A stretch of DNA of 64,000 nt, taken from the NCBI GenBank assembly GCA_016182845.1, contig JACPFT010000009.1, forward strand, positions 62,001 through 126,000, in the 5' to 3' direction. A model generated the notes under the pieces. That model worked only from the letters and a program-made list of their open reading frames with translations. It was not told where the DNA came from and searched no databases. This document shows positions 29,979-39,553 of the stretch, in pieces. The position numbers were made by a program, and so were the translations under genes. Position 1 is the stretch's first letter. Each line of letters begins with the position of its first letter. Source of the DNA: Gammaproteobacteria bacterium (GTDB taxonomy: Bacteria; Pseudomonadota; Gammaproteobacteria; Enterobacterales; Permianibacteraceae).

Positions 29979-31528
29979 GCCCCACCTCCGGTCTTCAGCT
30001 TGCTCTCCGAGGCCACCAGGAACACGCCCGAGGCCACTACCGTTTCGCCCTCGGCCAGACCCTCGGTGATGACGAGCTCGTTGCCGAGGCGCTCGCCGAC
30101 CCGTACCAGCCGGGGCTTCAGCCTGTTGCCTCCGACGTCGATGAACACCACGCGCCGCTCGCCGGCATAGAGCACGGCGCCTTCCGGAACCACCAACTGC
30201 TCGCCCAAGGGGACGCTCAGTTCGGCGGTCGCGTACTGCCCGGGCCGGAGCCGGCCATCGGTGTTGGACAGGAGCACGCGCAAGCGCGCGGTACGCGTCT
30301 CGGTCATGACGGCCGGCTCCACGAAGGCCACCGTGCCGGCCAGCGCCGGCTCGCCCTCGGCGAGGCGCACGGCTACGGTTTGCCCCGGCCGCAGCCTGGC
30401 GAGAGCGGGGGCGAAGGCTTCCGCCTCCAGCCACAGGGTCGAGAGATCCGCCAGGCGCAGGATTTCCTGGCCCTGGCTCACCGGGCTGCCGGCCACGACG
30501 CTCTTGGCGAGCACCACCCCGTCGCGCGGGGCATGCACCGGCACATAGTCGAGGGGCTTGCCGCGCCGGCGCAGTTCGGCGAGCTGGGCTTCGGTGAGGC
30601 CCAGGAGGCGCAGCCGCCGTCCCGCCGCCTCCAAGAGCGGGCCCGGGCGTTTCGAGGCCGCCAGGTATTCCTCTTGCGCGGCCAATACCGCCGGGCTGTA
30701 CCAGGTGAAGAGCGGCTCGCCGGCCTTGACCGCCTTGCCCACATAGTCGGCGTAGAGCTCGCCGATCCAGCCGTCGGCGCGCAGTGCCACGGCCTGTTGG
30801 CGGGTTTCGTCCACGCGCAGCTCGGCCGGCAGGCGCCAGATCCGCTCGACCTTGCGCCGTTCCACCTTGGCCAGGGTCAGGCCGATGGCCTGGCGGCGCG
30901 TCGCGTCCAGAAGAATGGAGCCCGCCTTCAGGTCCGCGGTCTTCACGGCCACGAGGTCCATGCCGCAGATCGGGCATTGTCCCGGCTGGGCCGACTTCAC
31001 CGAGGGGTGCATGGGGCAGGTGTAATGGGCGATGCCTTCCGGAGTCGCCACCTGGGTCTTGAGGCCCGGCCGCGCCGTGGACATGTCGTACACCAGGTCG
31101 CCGTGGCCCAGGGTCTCGGTCTCCACGTCCACCGCCAGCGGCCATTCGCCGGCCATGGGCAGCTCCAGCTCGCCTTCGTAATGCCCTCCGCCGCGTTCCG
31201 TCACCTCGGCCTGGGCGCGCATGGCCGGCATGGCGCCCATGGCCGGCATTTCGGCCAGCACCCGCAACGTGGCGCCGGTGACCGGCTTGCCGGCGGCATC
31301 GCGCAGCTCCAGGCTCAGTCGGTTCTGGCCGACCTGGGGTTGCCGGGGGGCGATGGCGAGCTTGAGCCGGTACTTGCCGACGGCGACGAAGCCGTCTCGC
31401 TCGGTGGGCGCTGCTACGGCCCGCGATTCGTGGCTGTCGGGCTCGCCGGGGCGGAAATAGTGAACGACGCCCAGGCCGGCGGCGAGGAGCGCGGCGGCGC
31501 TCAGGGTCAGGAGGGTCCCGCGCTTCAT
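29972..31528 (-). CDS. cusB: Heavy-metal efflux periplasmic adaptor with metal-binding domains
   Basis: A 518-residue membrane fusion protein. After an N-terminal anchor (residues about 5-25) comes a FixH/YtkA-like beta domain (about 45-150) with a Met-rich EMPAMGAMPAM loop. Next is a heavy-metal-binding domain with YTCPMHPSV and CPICGMDL (about residues 168-190). Then comes the adaptor core: a barrel-sandwich hybrid, a short hairpin and a beta-barrel with LRVLLSNTDGRLRPGQYA. The Met loop and C-P-M-H-P/C-P-I-C-G-M pair point to Cu/Ag delivery. It overlaps cusC by 4 bases and cusA by 7. It links CusA to the CusC channel. Confidence 0.92.
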   Translation of the reverse strand: MKRGTLLTLSAAALLAAGLGVVHYFRPGEPDSHESRAVAAPTERDGFVAVGKYRLKLAIAPRQPQVGQNRLSLELRDAAGKPVTGATLRVLAEMPAMGAMPAMRAQAEVTERGGGHYEGELELPMAGEWPLAVDVETETLGHGDLVYDMSTARPGLKTQVATPEGIAHYTCPMHPSVKSAQPGQCPICGMDLVAVKTADLKAGSILLDATRRQAIGLTLAKVERRKVERIWRLPAELRVDETRQQAVALRADGWIGELYADYVGKAVKAGEPLFTWYSPAVLAAQEEYLAASKRPGPLLEAAGRRLRLLGLTEAQLAELRRRGKPLDYVPVHAPRDGVVLAKSVVAGSPVSQGQEILRLADLSTLWLEAEAFAPALARLRPGQTVAVRLAEGEPALAGTVAFVEPAVMTETRTARLRVLLSNTDGRLRPGQYATAELSVPLGEQLVVPEGAVLYAGERRVVFIDVGGNRLKPRLVRVGERLGNELVITEGLAEGETVVASGVFLVASESKLKTGGGAW

Positions 31529-32811
31529 CGCGTCACCTCCATCGCTCCGGCCAGGACCTCGGCGCCGCCGCTGTCCCGCTCCAGGGCCGCCCAGGCCCGG
31601 ATCAGCGCCGCTTCGGCGGCCAGGCGCGCCAGCTCGGTCTCGGTCAAGGCGCGTTGGGCGTCGGCCACGCGCAGGAACTCGCCGGTTCCGGCCCGGTATT
31701 CGGCGAGGGCAGCCTCCTGGTTCTCCCGGGCGAGCGGTAGAAGCTCCCGCTCCTGCAGGCTCAAGGCGTCGACGGCCTCCCGCAGCGCGGCGCCGTCCTC
31801 CGCCAAGGCTTGGCGTAGGGCATCGCGCCTGTCCTCCAGGGCCCATTGGCGGCTGCGGGTCTTGGCATGGGCCTCGCGCCGGGCGGCGGCGCGGTCGCCG
31901 CCCAGGGGCAGATTGATGCTCAGGGCTAGGGTGCCGCGCAGGGGCGCCTCGTCCCAGAAGCGGTCATAGCCGGCGCGGACCTCGAAATCGGGATAGGCAT
32001 CCAGTTCCGCCAGGCGCAGTTCCTGTTGGGCGGCATGCAGATGGGAGGCATGGCTGGCCAGGGCGGGGTGATGCCGCAGGGCTTGTGCCTCCAGCCTTTC
32101 CATGTCCGGCAGGCCCGAGGGCCGGGCCGGCGCCTCGGGTTTCGGCAGGGACGTGTCCGGTGCCTGGGCCAGCAGGCGGTTGAGCCGTGCCTGGATGCCG
32201 GTCAGGGCGCGCCGGCCCGCCAGCCGGTCCCGTTCCAGCGCTTTCAGGGCCAGCTTGGTGGCCAGGGCGTCCTGGCGGCCGGCCTTGCCGGCTCCGTACA
32301 AGCCCTCGGCCACGGCGCTCAGCTCCTGCCAGAGTCCGTGATTCCGGGCGTTGACCGCCAGCATCTCGCTGGCGACCCGGTAGTCGGCGAACAGGCTTTG
32401 CAGCTCGGCGGCCAGCTCCAGGCGCAGGGCCGCCTCGTCCGCCGCCAGGGCATCGCGCTCGCGCATCGCCAGTGCCTCCCGGGCGGCGCGCTTGCCCGGC
32501 CAGGGCAGGCGCTGGGACAGCTCCAGCATATAAGCCGGCGACGCGCGGCCCAGGCTGGACGGCGCCAGCTTGGTCATCAGCATGGGGTCGTCGAGCGCGC
32601 CCGCCTGGGGCACCCGCTCGGCGGCGGCCTCGACGGCGGCGCGCAGACTGGCGAGACCGGGGTTGCGCTCGAACACGGCGGCGGCGAACTGCTCCGCGCG
32701 CAGGGGCTGCTCGGGGACCAGGGCGGGCCCGTCGGCCGCCGTGGCCTGGGCCGGCGTCAGGGTGATGGCCAGGAGGCCCCAGACCCAGGTACGGGTTGGT
32801 ATCGGGAACAT
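31525..32811 (-). CDS. cusC: Outer-membrane efflux channel of the Cus system (TolC/OEP family)
   Basis: A 428-residue TolC-family protein with a signal peptide (MFPIPTRTW...ATAADG) and two OEP repeats of long helices. ERNPGLASLRAAVEAAAERV and the pattern around LALSINLPLGGDRAAARREA are typical of CusC/CzcC-like channels. No lipobox is visible. AAAGGAAAG precedes the ATG. It is followed by cusB with a 4-base overlap. The outer-membrane barrel is formed by a trimer. Confidence 0.9.
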   Translation of the reverse strand: MFPIPTRTWVWGLLAITLTPAQATAADGPALVPEQPLRAEQFAAAVFERNPGLASLRAAVEAAAERVPQAGALDDPMLMTKLAPSSLGRASPAYMLELSQRLPWPGKRAAREALAMRERDALAADEAALRLELAAELQSLFADYRVASEMLAVNARNHGLWQELSAVAEGLYGAGKAGRQDALATKLALKALERDRLAGRRALTGIQARLNRLLAQAPDTSLPKPEAPARPSGLPDMERLEAQALRHHPALASHASHLHAAQQELRLAELDAYPDFEVRAGYDRFWDEAPLRGTLALSINLPLGGDRAAARREAHAKTRSRQWALEDRRDALRQALAEDGAALREAVDALSLQERELLPLARENQEAALAEYRAGTGEFLRVADAQRALTETELARLAAEAALIRAWAALERDSGGAEVLAGAMEVTR

Positions 32812-32893
32812 GGATCTTTCCTTTCGTTGCGTGACGGTAGGGCGCACAAGCGCCTGCCCGGCGGATGCCGGGTTCGTGGCGGCGAAGAAAGGC

Positions 32894-33334
32894 TTAGATG
32901 CGCAGACGCGCGGTGTCGGCGTAGGTTTCGGTGCCGGCGAGGGCGGCGAGGGGCTCGTGGGGCGGTGGCGGCGCGTCGCCGCTGGCCGAGTCCAGGACGG
33001 GCGCATTCAACAGCGTGGGGAGAACGAGCCAGGCGACGTCTGCGACCTGTTTGAGGGCGGATTCGGCGTAGTGGTGATGTTGGGTGGAGACGTCCTGGGC
33101 AGTGCTCGTGAGCTCCAGGACGCAGCAGCTGTCGCCGTTCAGGATCCGCTGCTCGATATCGGCATATCGCGAGTCCCCCAAGGGCACGGCCTCGGGGCAA
33201 CAGGCCATGTCCATGGGCATGGGTCGATCATCGAGAGAAATACAGGCCAGGACCTTCTGGATGGGCGCGAACAGGTTGAGCAGGAGCAGCACGGCCAAGA
33301 GGCCGCGGCGCAAGCTGACGCTGTTCCAGTTCAT
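32894..33334 (-). CDS. Small Cys/Met/His-containing protein preceding cusC (unknown)
   Basis: A 146-residue protein with an N-terminal signal or anchor (about residues 8-30) ending in a Cys (VLAC). The mature part has PMPMDMACCPE (Met and Cys ligands), a later SCC pair and an HHH run, then a hydrophobic patch VAWLVLPTLL, and a Pro-rich tail. This composition suits Cu(I)/Ag(I) binding in the periplasm. It is 82 bases upstream of cusC, so it probably heads the same operon. I do not recognise the family. The start at ATG 33334 is preferred over TTG 33364. Confidence 0.72.
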   Translation of the reverse strand: MNWNSVSLRRGLLAVLLLLNLFAPIQKVLACISLDDRPMPMDMACCPEAVPLGDSRYADIEQRILNGDSCCVLELTSTAQDVSTQHHHYAESALKQVADVAWLVLPTLLNAPVLDSASGDAPPPPHEPLAALAGTETYADTARLRI

Positions 33335-33466
33335 GCCGGCATTCCAGAAGGGTGATAATGGCAAGTCTAGCCGAAGCGGGGCGCGTTCTCAAACCGGTAC
33401 GCCCACGGCACAGGGCGGGGGCGGAAGCTTCCGCCCCCTGGCCGGGCAAGGCCTTGCGGCGCTGAC

Positions 33467-34876
33467 TCAGGCCCCCGCCCCCGGGTCCCATCCCCCGCCC
33501 AGGGCCTTGTAGATCCCGACGACGCCGGCGTAGAGCTCCACCCGCGCCTGGGCCTGGCCGTCTTCGGCGGCCAGTTGCTCGCGCTCGGCATCCAGGAGCA
33601 CCAGGGCGTCCACCGCGCCCTCCTGGTAGCGGATGCGCGCCAGCTCCGCCGCGCGGCGGCTGGCGGCGACCTGGGCATCGCTGTGGGCCAGGCGCTGCTG
33701 GGCGGCGCCGTAGCCGGCGAAGGCGGTTTCCGTTTCGGCCAGGGCGGCCAGCACGCTGTGCTCGTAGGCGGCCAGGGCACCGTCGGCCTGGGCCTCGGCG
33801 GCACGCAGCCGGGCGCGCACCGCGCCCAGGTCCAGGGCCGGCCAGCTTAGGCTGGGCGCCACCGACCAGGCGCGGCTACCGGCGCTGCCCAGCTCCGAGC
33901 CGTTCCCGGCCAGAAAGCCGATAAAGCCGCTGACCGATAAACGCGGAAAGAGATCGGCGGTGGCGACGCCGACCCGGGCCGTGGCGGCGGCCAGCTCCCG
34001 TTCGACCCGGGCAATGTCCGGGCGGCGGCGTAACAGCGTCGCCGGATCGCCGATGGCGATGGGGGCGGCGGCGGTCGGTACCGGCCGTGCCGCCAGGGCC
34101 AGGGGCGCCTCGCCGGGTCTATGGCCGGTCAGGAGGGCGAGGCGGTTTTCGGCCTGGACGATGGTCAGGCGCAACGCCGGCATGGCCGCCTCGGTGGCCG
34201 CCAGGCGGGCGCTGGCGCTGGCCACGTCCAGCTCGGTCACCTCGCCGTCGGCCAGGCGCGCTTCGGTAATGCGCAGGGTCTGTGCCTGGTTGTCGCGGTT
34301 GCGCTCGGCGACCGCGACCCGGGCCTGGGCGCCGCGCCAGTGCCCGTAGGTGCGCACCAGCTCCGCCACCAGGCTGACCTGGGTGTCGCGCAGGGCGGCC
34401 TCGGCGGCGCCGGCCTCGGCATCGGCGCTCTCGATGACGCGCTGCACCCGGCCGAAGAGGTCCACTTCCCAGGCCAGATCCAGGCCGGCCCGGTAGCTCT
34501 CCCGCTCGATGCGCGCCTCGGACAGGCCCGGCTGCTGGGCCTTGCCGTGCTCGTGGCCGACGCCGGCGGTCACGGTGGGCAGGCGGTCATTGGCCGAATC
34601 GTCGAAACGGGCACGGGCGGCACGCAGGGTCGCGAAGGCGATGCGCAGTTCCCGGTTATTGTCCAGGGCCTCGGCCACCAGGGCGTTCAGGTTCTCGTCG
34701 CCGAACTGCCGCCACCAGGTCCGCTCCAGGCGGCTGGTGTCCAGGGGCAGGGCCTTCGCCTGCTCGACGACGACCGGCTCCTGCTCGGGCGCCCGGTAGT
34801 CGGGGCCCACGGTCATGCAGGCGGTCAGCGCCAGGGCCAGGGGCGCGAGGCTCAGGGTCTTGATGCGCATGGTCAT
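33467..34876 (-). CDS. NodT/OprM family outer-membrane lipoprotein of an RND pump
   Basis: A 469-residue outer-membrane efflux lipoprotein. The lipobox is LALTAC (acylated Cys about residue 20), followed by MTVGPDYRAPE, the hallmark of OprM/OprN/NodT proteins. WWRQFGDENLNALVAEAL opens the first OEP repeat; RRPDIARVERELAAATARVGVA and RYQEGAVDALVLLDAER lie in the second. Its ATG overlaps the stop of the permease gene (ATGA). It completes the tripartite pump with the two genes upstream. Confidence 0.93.
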   Translation of the reverse strand: MTMRIKTLSLAPLALALTACMTVGPDYRAPEQEPVVVEQAKALPLDTSRLERTWWRQFGDENLNALVAEALDNNRELRIAFATLRAARARFDDSANDRLPTVTAGVGHEHGKAQQPGLSEARIERESYRAGLDLAWEVDLFGRVQRVIESADAEAGAAEAALRDTQVSLVAELVRTYGHWRGAQARVAVAERNRDNQAQTLRITEARLADGEVTELDVASASARLAATEAAMPALRLTIVQAENRLALLTGHRPGEAPLALAARPVPTAAAPIAIGDPATLLRRRPDIARVERELAAATARVGVATADLFPRLSVSGFIGFLAGNGSELGSAGSRAWSVAPSLSWPALDLGAVRARLRAAEAQADGALAAYEHSVLAALAETETAFAGYGAAQQRLAHSDAQVAASRRAAELARIRYQEGAVDALVLLDAEREQLAAEDGQAQARVELYAGVVGIYKALGGGWDPGAGA

Positions 34877-37800
34877 TCGGCCTCCAGGACGGGAGCGGGC
34901 AGGGCAGGGGGCAGGGGGTTGGCGCGGCGTTCGGCCCGGCGGCGGATCACCGTATAGAACACCGGGGTCAGCAGCAGGCCGAAGAAGGTCACGCCCAGCA
35001 TGCCGGAGAACACCGCGACGCCCATGGCCCGGCGCATCTCCGCCCCGGCGCCGCTGGACAGGACCAGGGGCACGACGCCCATGACGAAGGCCAGGGAGGT
35101 CATCAGGATCGGGCGCAGGCGCTGGCGGCTGGCCTCCAGCACGGCGTCCTTGAGGCCCATGCCTTCCTCCTGCTTGTCCTTGGCGAACTCGACGATAAGG
35201 ATGGCGTTCTTCGAGGCCAGGCCCACCAGGACGATAAGGCCGATCTGGGTGAAGATATTGTTGTCGCCGCCGGACAGCTTCACGCCCAGGATGGCGGAGA
35301 GCAGGGTCATGGGCACGATCAGGATCACCGCCAGGGGCAGGCTCCAGCTCTCGTACTGGGCGGCCAGGACCAGGAAGACCAGGAGCACGCAGAGCGGGAA
35401 GATGTACATCGCGGTGTTGCCGGCCAGGATCTGCTGGTAGGTCAGTTCGGTCCACTCGTAGCTCATGCCATTGGGCAGTTCCTGCTTGAGCAGTTGTTCG
35501 ATGGCGGCCTGGGCCTGGCCCGAGCTATAGCCCGGCGCCGGCCCGCCATTGATCTCGGCGGTGGGGAAGCCGTTGTAGTGCATGACCCGGTCCGGGCCGG
35601 CGGCCGCCTTCACCGTGACGAAGGAGCTCAGGGGCAGCATCTCGCCCCGGTCGTTGCGCAGCTTGAGCTGGCCGATCTGCTCGGGCTCCAGGCGGAAGCG
35701 GTCCTCGGCCTGGGCATTGACCTGGAAGCTGCGGCCGAAGCGGTTGAAATCGTTGACATAGAGCGAGCCCAGGTAGATCTGCATGGTGTCGAAGATGTCG
35801 GTGATGGCCACGCCGTGGTTCTTGGCCTTCTCGCGATCCACCTCGGCGTCGACCTGGGGCACATTGACCTGGAAGCTGGAGAACAGGCCGGTCAGGCCTG
35901 GCGTCTGCCAGCCCTTGCCGACGATGTTCTGGGTCTGGGTATAGAGCTCCTCGAAGCCCAAGCCGCCCCGATCCTGGATCTGCAGGCGGAAGCCGCCGAT
36001 GGTGCCCAGGCCTTGGACGGGCGGCGGCGGGAAGATGGCGATATAGGCATCCTCGATGGCGGCGAATTTCCCGTTCAGCGCCCCGGCGATGGCCTGGGCC
36101 GAGAGCGAGGGGTCGGTGCGTTCCTCGAAGGGTTTCAGGGGCACGAAGACGATGCCGCTGTTGGGGCTGTTGGTGAAGCCGTTGATGGACAGGCCCGGGA
36201 AGGCCACGGCGTTCTGCACGCCCGGCTGCTGGAGGGCGATCTCGCCCATGGCGCGGATCACCGACTCCGTGCGGTCCAGGGTGGCGGCGTCCGGCAGCTG
36301 GGCGAAGGCGACCAGGTATTGCTTGTCCTGGCTCGGCACGAAACCGGTGGGCGTGCTGGCGAAGCCGAACCAGGTCAGGGCGATGAGGCCGCCGTAGACC
36401 AGCAGGGCGATGGAGCTGGCACGCAGGATGCGGGCCACGCCCCGGACGTAACGGCCGCTGGCCCGCTGGAAGAAGCGGTTAAAGGGCGCGAACAGCCAAG
36501 TGCCGAACAGGCGATCGATCAGCCGGGTGGCGCGATCTTTGGGTGCGTCATGGGCCTTCAAGAGGACGGCGGACAGGGCCGGCGACAGGGTCAGGGAGTT
36601 GAAGGCCGAGATCACCGTGGAGATGGCGATAGTCAGGGCGAACTGGCGGTAGAACTGGCCGGTCAGCCCGGAGATGAAGGCCGTGGGGATGAACACCGCG
36701 CAGAGCACCAGGGCCGTGGCGATGATGGGGCCGGTCACTTCCTTCATGGCCTGGCGGGTCGCGTCTACGGGCGTCAGGCCCCGGGCGATATTGCGCTCGA
36801 CGTTCTCCACCACGACGATGGCATCGTCCACCACGATGCCGATGGCCAGGACCAGGCCGAACAGGGACAGGGCGTTCAGGGAGAAGCCGAACAGATGCAT
36901 CACCGCGAAAGTGCCCACCAGGGATACCGGCACGGCCACCAGGGGAATGATCGAGGCGCGCCAGGTCTGCAGGAACAGGACGACGACGATGACCACCAGC
37001 AGGATGGCCTCGAACAGGGTCTGGACCACGGCCTCGATGGAGCCGCGCACGAATACGGTCGGGTCGTAGACGATGGAATAGTCCACCCCCTCCGGGAAGG
37101 CGGCCTTCAGCTCTTCCATCTTGGCGCGCACGTCGTCGGAGATCTGGATGGCATTGCTGCCCGGGCGCTGGAAGATGGGCAGGGCCACGGCCGGCTGATT
37201 GTCCAGCAGGGAGCGCAGGGCGTAGGCGCTGGAGCCGAGCTCGATGCGTGCCACGTCCTTCAGGCGGGTGAGCTCGCCTGAAGGACCGGTGTGCACGACG
37301 ATGGCCTCGAATTCCTCCTCGGTGACCAGGCGGCCGCGGGTGTTGATGGACAGCTGGAACTGCGCGGCATTGGGGGCCGGCGGCGCGCCCAGGACACCGG
37401 CGGCGACCTGCTTGTTCTGCTCGCGGATGGCACGCACCACGTCGCTGGCGGTCAGGCCGCGTGCCGCGATCTTCTCAGGGTCCAGCCAGACTCGCAGGGA
37501 ATACTCGCCCGCGCCGAAGAGCTGCACATCGCCGACGCCGTCCAGGCGCGCCAGTTCGTCCTTGACATTGAGCAGGGCGTAATTGGACAGGTAGAGCATG
37601 TCGTAGCGCTGATCCGGCGAGCGCAGGTGCACGACCATGGTCAGATCCGGCGAGGACTTGTCCGTGGTCACGCCCAGGCGCTGGACTTCCTCCGGCAGCT
37701 TGGGCAGGCTGCGCTGCACGCGGTTCTGCACCTGGACCTGGGCGGTGTCCAGCTCCGTGCCCAGGGCGAAGGTGATGGTCAGGGTCATGCGTCCGTCGGC

Positions 37801-38055
37801 GGTGGACTGGGAGGACATGTAGAGCATGCCCTCCACGCCGTTGATGGCCTGCTCCAGGGGCGAGGCCACGGTCTCGGCCAGGACCTTGGGATTGGCGCCC
37901 GGATAGGCGGCGCGCACCACCACCGTGGGCGGCACCACTTCCGGGTATTCGCTGATGGGCAGCCGGAACAGGGAGATGGCGCCGACGATGAAGATCAGCA
38001 TGGACAGCACGGCTGCGAAGATCGGCCGCTTGATGAAGAACTGCGAGAAATTCAT
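34873..38055 (-). CDS. Hydrophobe/amphiphile RND efflux permease (MexF/OqxB-like)
   Basis: A 1060-residue AcrB-family inner-membrane transporter. It begins MNFSQFFIKRPIFAAVLSM, the typical HAE1 N-terminus; ISLFRLPISEYPEVVPPTV lies in the first loop. GIVVDDAIVVVENVERN in helix 4 contains the two proton-relay aspartates, and FVPSQDKQYLVAFAQLP with PPPPVQGLGTIGGF in the second loop favour the MexF/BpeF/OqxB branch. Its substrate range is probably antibiotics, dyes or aromatics. The gap to the adaptor gene is 12 bases. Confidence 0.93.
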   Translation of the reverse strand: MNFSQFFIKRPIFAAVLSMLIFIVGAISLFRLPISEYPEVVPPTVVVRAAYPGANPKVLAETVASPLEQAINGVEGMLYMSSQSTADGRMTLTITFALGTELDTAQVQVQNRVQRSLPKLPEEVQRLGVTTDKSSPDLTMVVHLRSPDQRYDMLYLSNYALLNVKDELARLDGVGDVQLFGAGEYSLRVWLDPEKIAARGLTASDVVRAIREQNKQVAAGVLGAPPAPNAAQFQLSINTRGRLVTEEEFEAIVVHTGPSGELTRLKDVARIELGSSAYALRSLLDNQPAVALPIFQRPGSNAIQISDDVRAKMEELKAAFPEGVDYSIVYDPTVFVRGSIEAVVQTLFEAILLVVIVVVLFLQTWRASIIPLVAVPVSLVGTFAVMHLFGFSLNALSLFGLVLAIGIVVDDAIVVVENVERNIARGLTPVDATRQAMKEVTGPIIATALVLCAVFIPTAFISGLTGQFYRQFALTIAISTVISAFNSLTLSPALSAVLLKAHDAPKDRATRLIDRLFGTWLFAPFNRFFQRASGRYVRGVARILRASSIALLVYGGLIALTWFGFASTPTGFVPSQDKQYLVAFAQLPDAATLDRTESVIRAMGEIALQQPGVQNAVAFPGLSINGFTNSPNSGIVFVPLKPFEERTDPSLSAQAIAGALNGKFAAIEDAYIAIFPPPPVQGLGTIGGFRLQIQDRGGLGFEELYTQTQNIVGKGWQTPGLTGLFSSFQVNVPQVDAEVDREKAKNHGVAITDIFDTMQIYLGSLYVNDFNRFGRSFQVNAQAEDRFRLEPEQIGQLKLRNDRGEMLPLSSFVTVKAAAGPDRVMHYNGFPTAEINGGPAPGYSSGQAQAAIEQLLKQELPNGMSYEWTELTYQQILAGNTAMYIFPLCVLLVFLVLAAQYESWSLPLAVILIVPMTLLSAILGVKLSGGDNNIFTQIGLIVLVGLASKNAILIVEFAKDKQEEGMGLKDAVLEASRQRLRPILMTSLAFVMGVVPLVLSSGAGAEMRRAMGVAVFSGMLGVTFFGLLLTPVFYTVIRRRAERRANPLPPALPAPVLEAE

Positions 38056-38067
38056 GGCGTGACTCCC

Positions 38068-39312
38068 TTAGGAACGGGTGCGGGCATTGGCCGGGGCGGC
38101 GCTGGCTTGGGCCTTGGCGGCCAGGGCGTCCTCGACGGCCTGGCGCTGGGCCTGCAGGCGGTCCAGCTGGGCCGGCTCGGCCATGCTCACCGGCTTGGGC
38201 GTGACGCCCATGCCCGGGCGCACGCGCTGCAGGCCGTTGACCACGATGCGCTCGCCGGCCTTGAGGCCGGCCTTGACGATGCGCAGGCCGTCCAGTTTGG
38301 GTCCCAGGGTCACCGGCCGGTACTGGGCCTTGCCGTCCTTGTCCAGGACCAGGACGAACTTGTTGCTCAAGTCCGTGGCCACGGCGCGTTCGTTGATGAG
38401 CACGCCCTCGTAGGTCTCGCTGGCCACCAGCTTCAGGCGCGCGAACAGCCCTGGTGTGAAGGCGCCATCGGCATTGTCGAATACGGCGCGGCCGCGGATG
38501 GTGCCGGTCGCCGGATTGACCCGGTTGTCGACGAAGTCCACATGGCCCAGATGCGGATGGCCTGGTTCGTTGGCCAGGCCCAGGTAGATGGGGTTTTTGT
38601 GCTCGCGGGAACTGGGGCGGCGGCCCTCCCGGGCCAGTTGCGCGTACTTCAGGTAGACCGATTCATCGGCATCGAAATAGGCGTAGACCTTGTCGGTGGA
38701 CACCACGGTGGTCAGCAGCGAGCTGCCGGCAGTGACCAGGTTGCCCTCGGTGATCCGCGCATTGCTGACCCGGCCGTCTATGGGGGCGGTGATGCGCGTG
38801 AAGCCCAGATTGAGCTTGGCCGCTTCCAGGGCGGCGGCCGTGGCCGCCACGCCGGCATCGGCCTCGGCGGCGGCACTGGCCCGCGCGTCGAAGTCTTCGG
38901 CGGAGATGGCGTGCTTGGCCTTCAGGCGCGCCCCGCGCTCCCGCTCGCTGCGGGTCAGTGCGGCCCGGGCCTGGGCCCGGCGCAGCTCGCCCTCCAGGCG
39001 CTTGACCTCGGCCTCGAAGGGGCGGGCATCGATCTGGAACAGCAGCTCGCCCTTGGCCACCAGGGCGCCCTCGGTGAAGGCGACCCTCTCCACATAGCCA
39101 GAGACCCGCGGCCGCACTTCCACGGTCTGCGGCGCCTCCAGGCGGCCGGTGAACTCGTCCCATTCGTTGAGGGGCTGACTGATGACTTCGGCGACGCTGA
39201 CTTGGGGCGCGGCCGGCGCCTGGGCCGCGCCGGGCGTGCCCTGGCCGCAGGCGCTAAGCAGCGCGGCGGCGGCCAGGGACAGCGCGAAGACGGCGGAGAG
39301 GTGTTTGTGCAT
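38068..39312 (-). CDS. RND efflux periplasmic adaptor lipoprotein
   Basis: A 414-residue membrane fusion protein with a lipobox (ALLSAC, Cys about residue 22). It has the lipoyl-like half RPRVSGYVERVAFTEGALVAKG and FTRITAPIDGRVSNARITEGN, flanking a coiled-coil hairpin (about residues 100-165). The beta-barrel contains FVDNRVNPATGTIRGRAVF, diagnostic of MexE/AcrA-type adaptors. The tail after about residue 375 is Ala/Gln-rich. It is the first gene of the pump operon and divergent from a LysR gene. Confidence 0.93.
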   Translation of the reverse strand: MHKHLSAVFALSLAAAALLSACGQGTPGAAQAPAAPQVSVAEVISQPLNEWDEFTGRLEAPQTVEVRPRVSGYVERVAFTEGALVAKGELLFQIDARPFEAEVKRLEGELRRAQARAALTRSERERGARLKAKHAISAEDFDARASAAAEADAGVAATAAALEAAKLNLGFTRITAPIDGRVSNARITEGNLVTAGSSLLTTVVSTDKVYAYFDADESVYLKYAQLAREGRRPSSREHKNPIYLGLANEPGHPHLGHVDFVDNRVNPATGTIRGRAVFDNADGAFTPGLFARLKLVASETYEGVLINERAVATDLSNKFVLVLDKDGKAQYRPVTLGPKLDGLRIVKAGLKAGERIVVNGLQRVRPGMGVTPKPVSMAEPAQLDRLQAQRQAVEDALAAKAQASAAPANARTRS

Positions 39313-39553
39313 GATGAACTCCGAAGCCGAGGGGAAAGCTGATATTCGTGGGCGGACATCCTGAGGGACGGCTGCTGACAGCGTGTTGTCAACAGGGGCC
39401 GAAACCAGTTTCGGCCTTGCCACCGTGTCAGGCTCAAGCCCCGATTCGTTCGGGCATGGCCTGGGCGACCGCCTTATGGAAACGGAGTGTGCGGCGCAGC
39501 ATGTATATTGTCTAATTGATAGAAAGCATGCTAAATATCACTAAACAGAATGA

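Noticed and set aside
27000-30000. Several plus-strand open frames of 500-670 codons opposite cusA and cusB
   Set aside because: They are shadows of genes with clear RND and adaptor motifs; GC-rich third positions suppress stops on the opposite strand.
24948-33334. Treating mer and cus operons as a transposon
   Set aside because: No transposase, resolvase, terminal inverted repeats or target duplication could be seen. Horizontal transfer remains possible because merR stands where accC is found beside prmA in Pseudomonas, but the sequence does not prove it.
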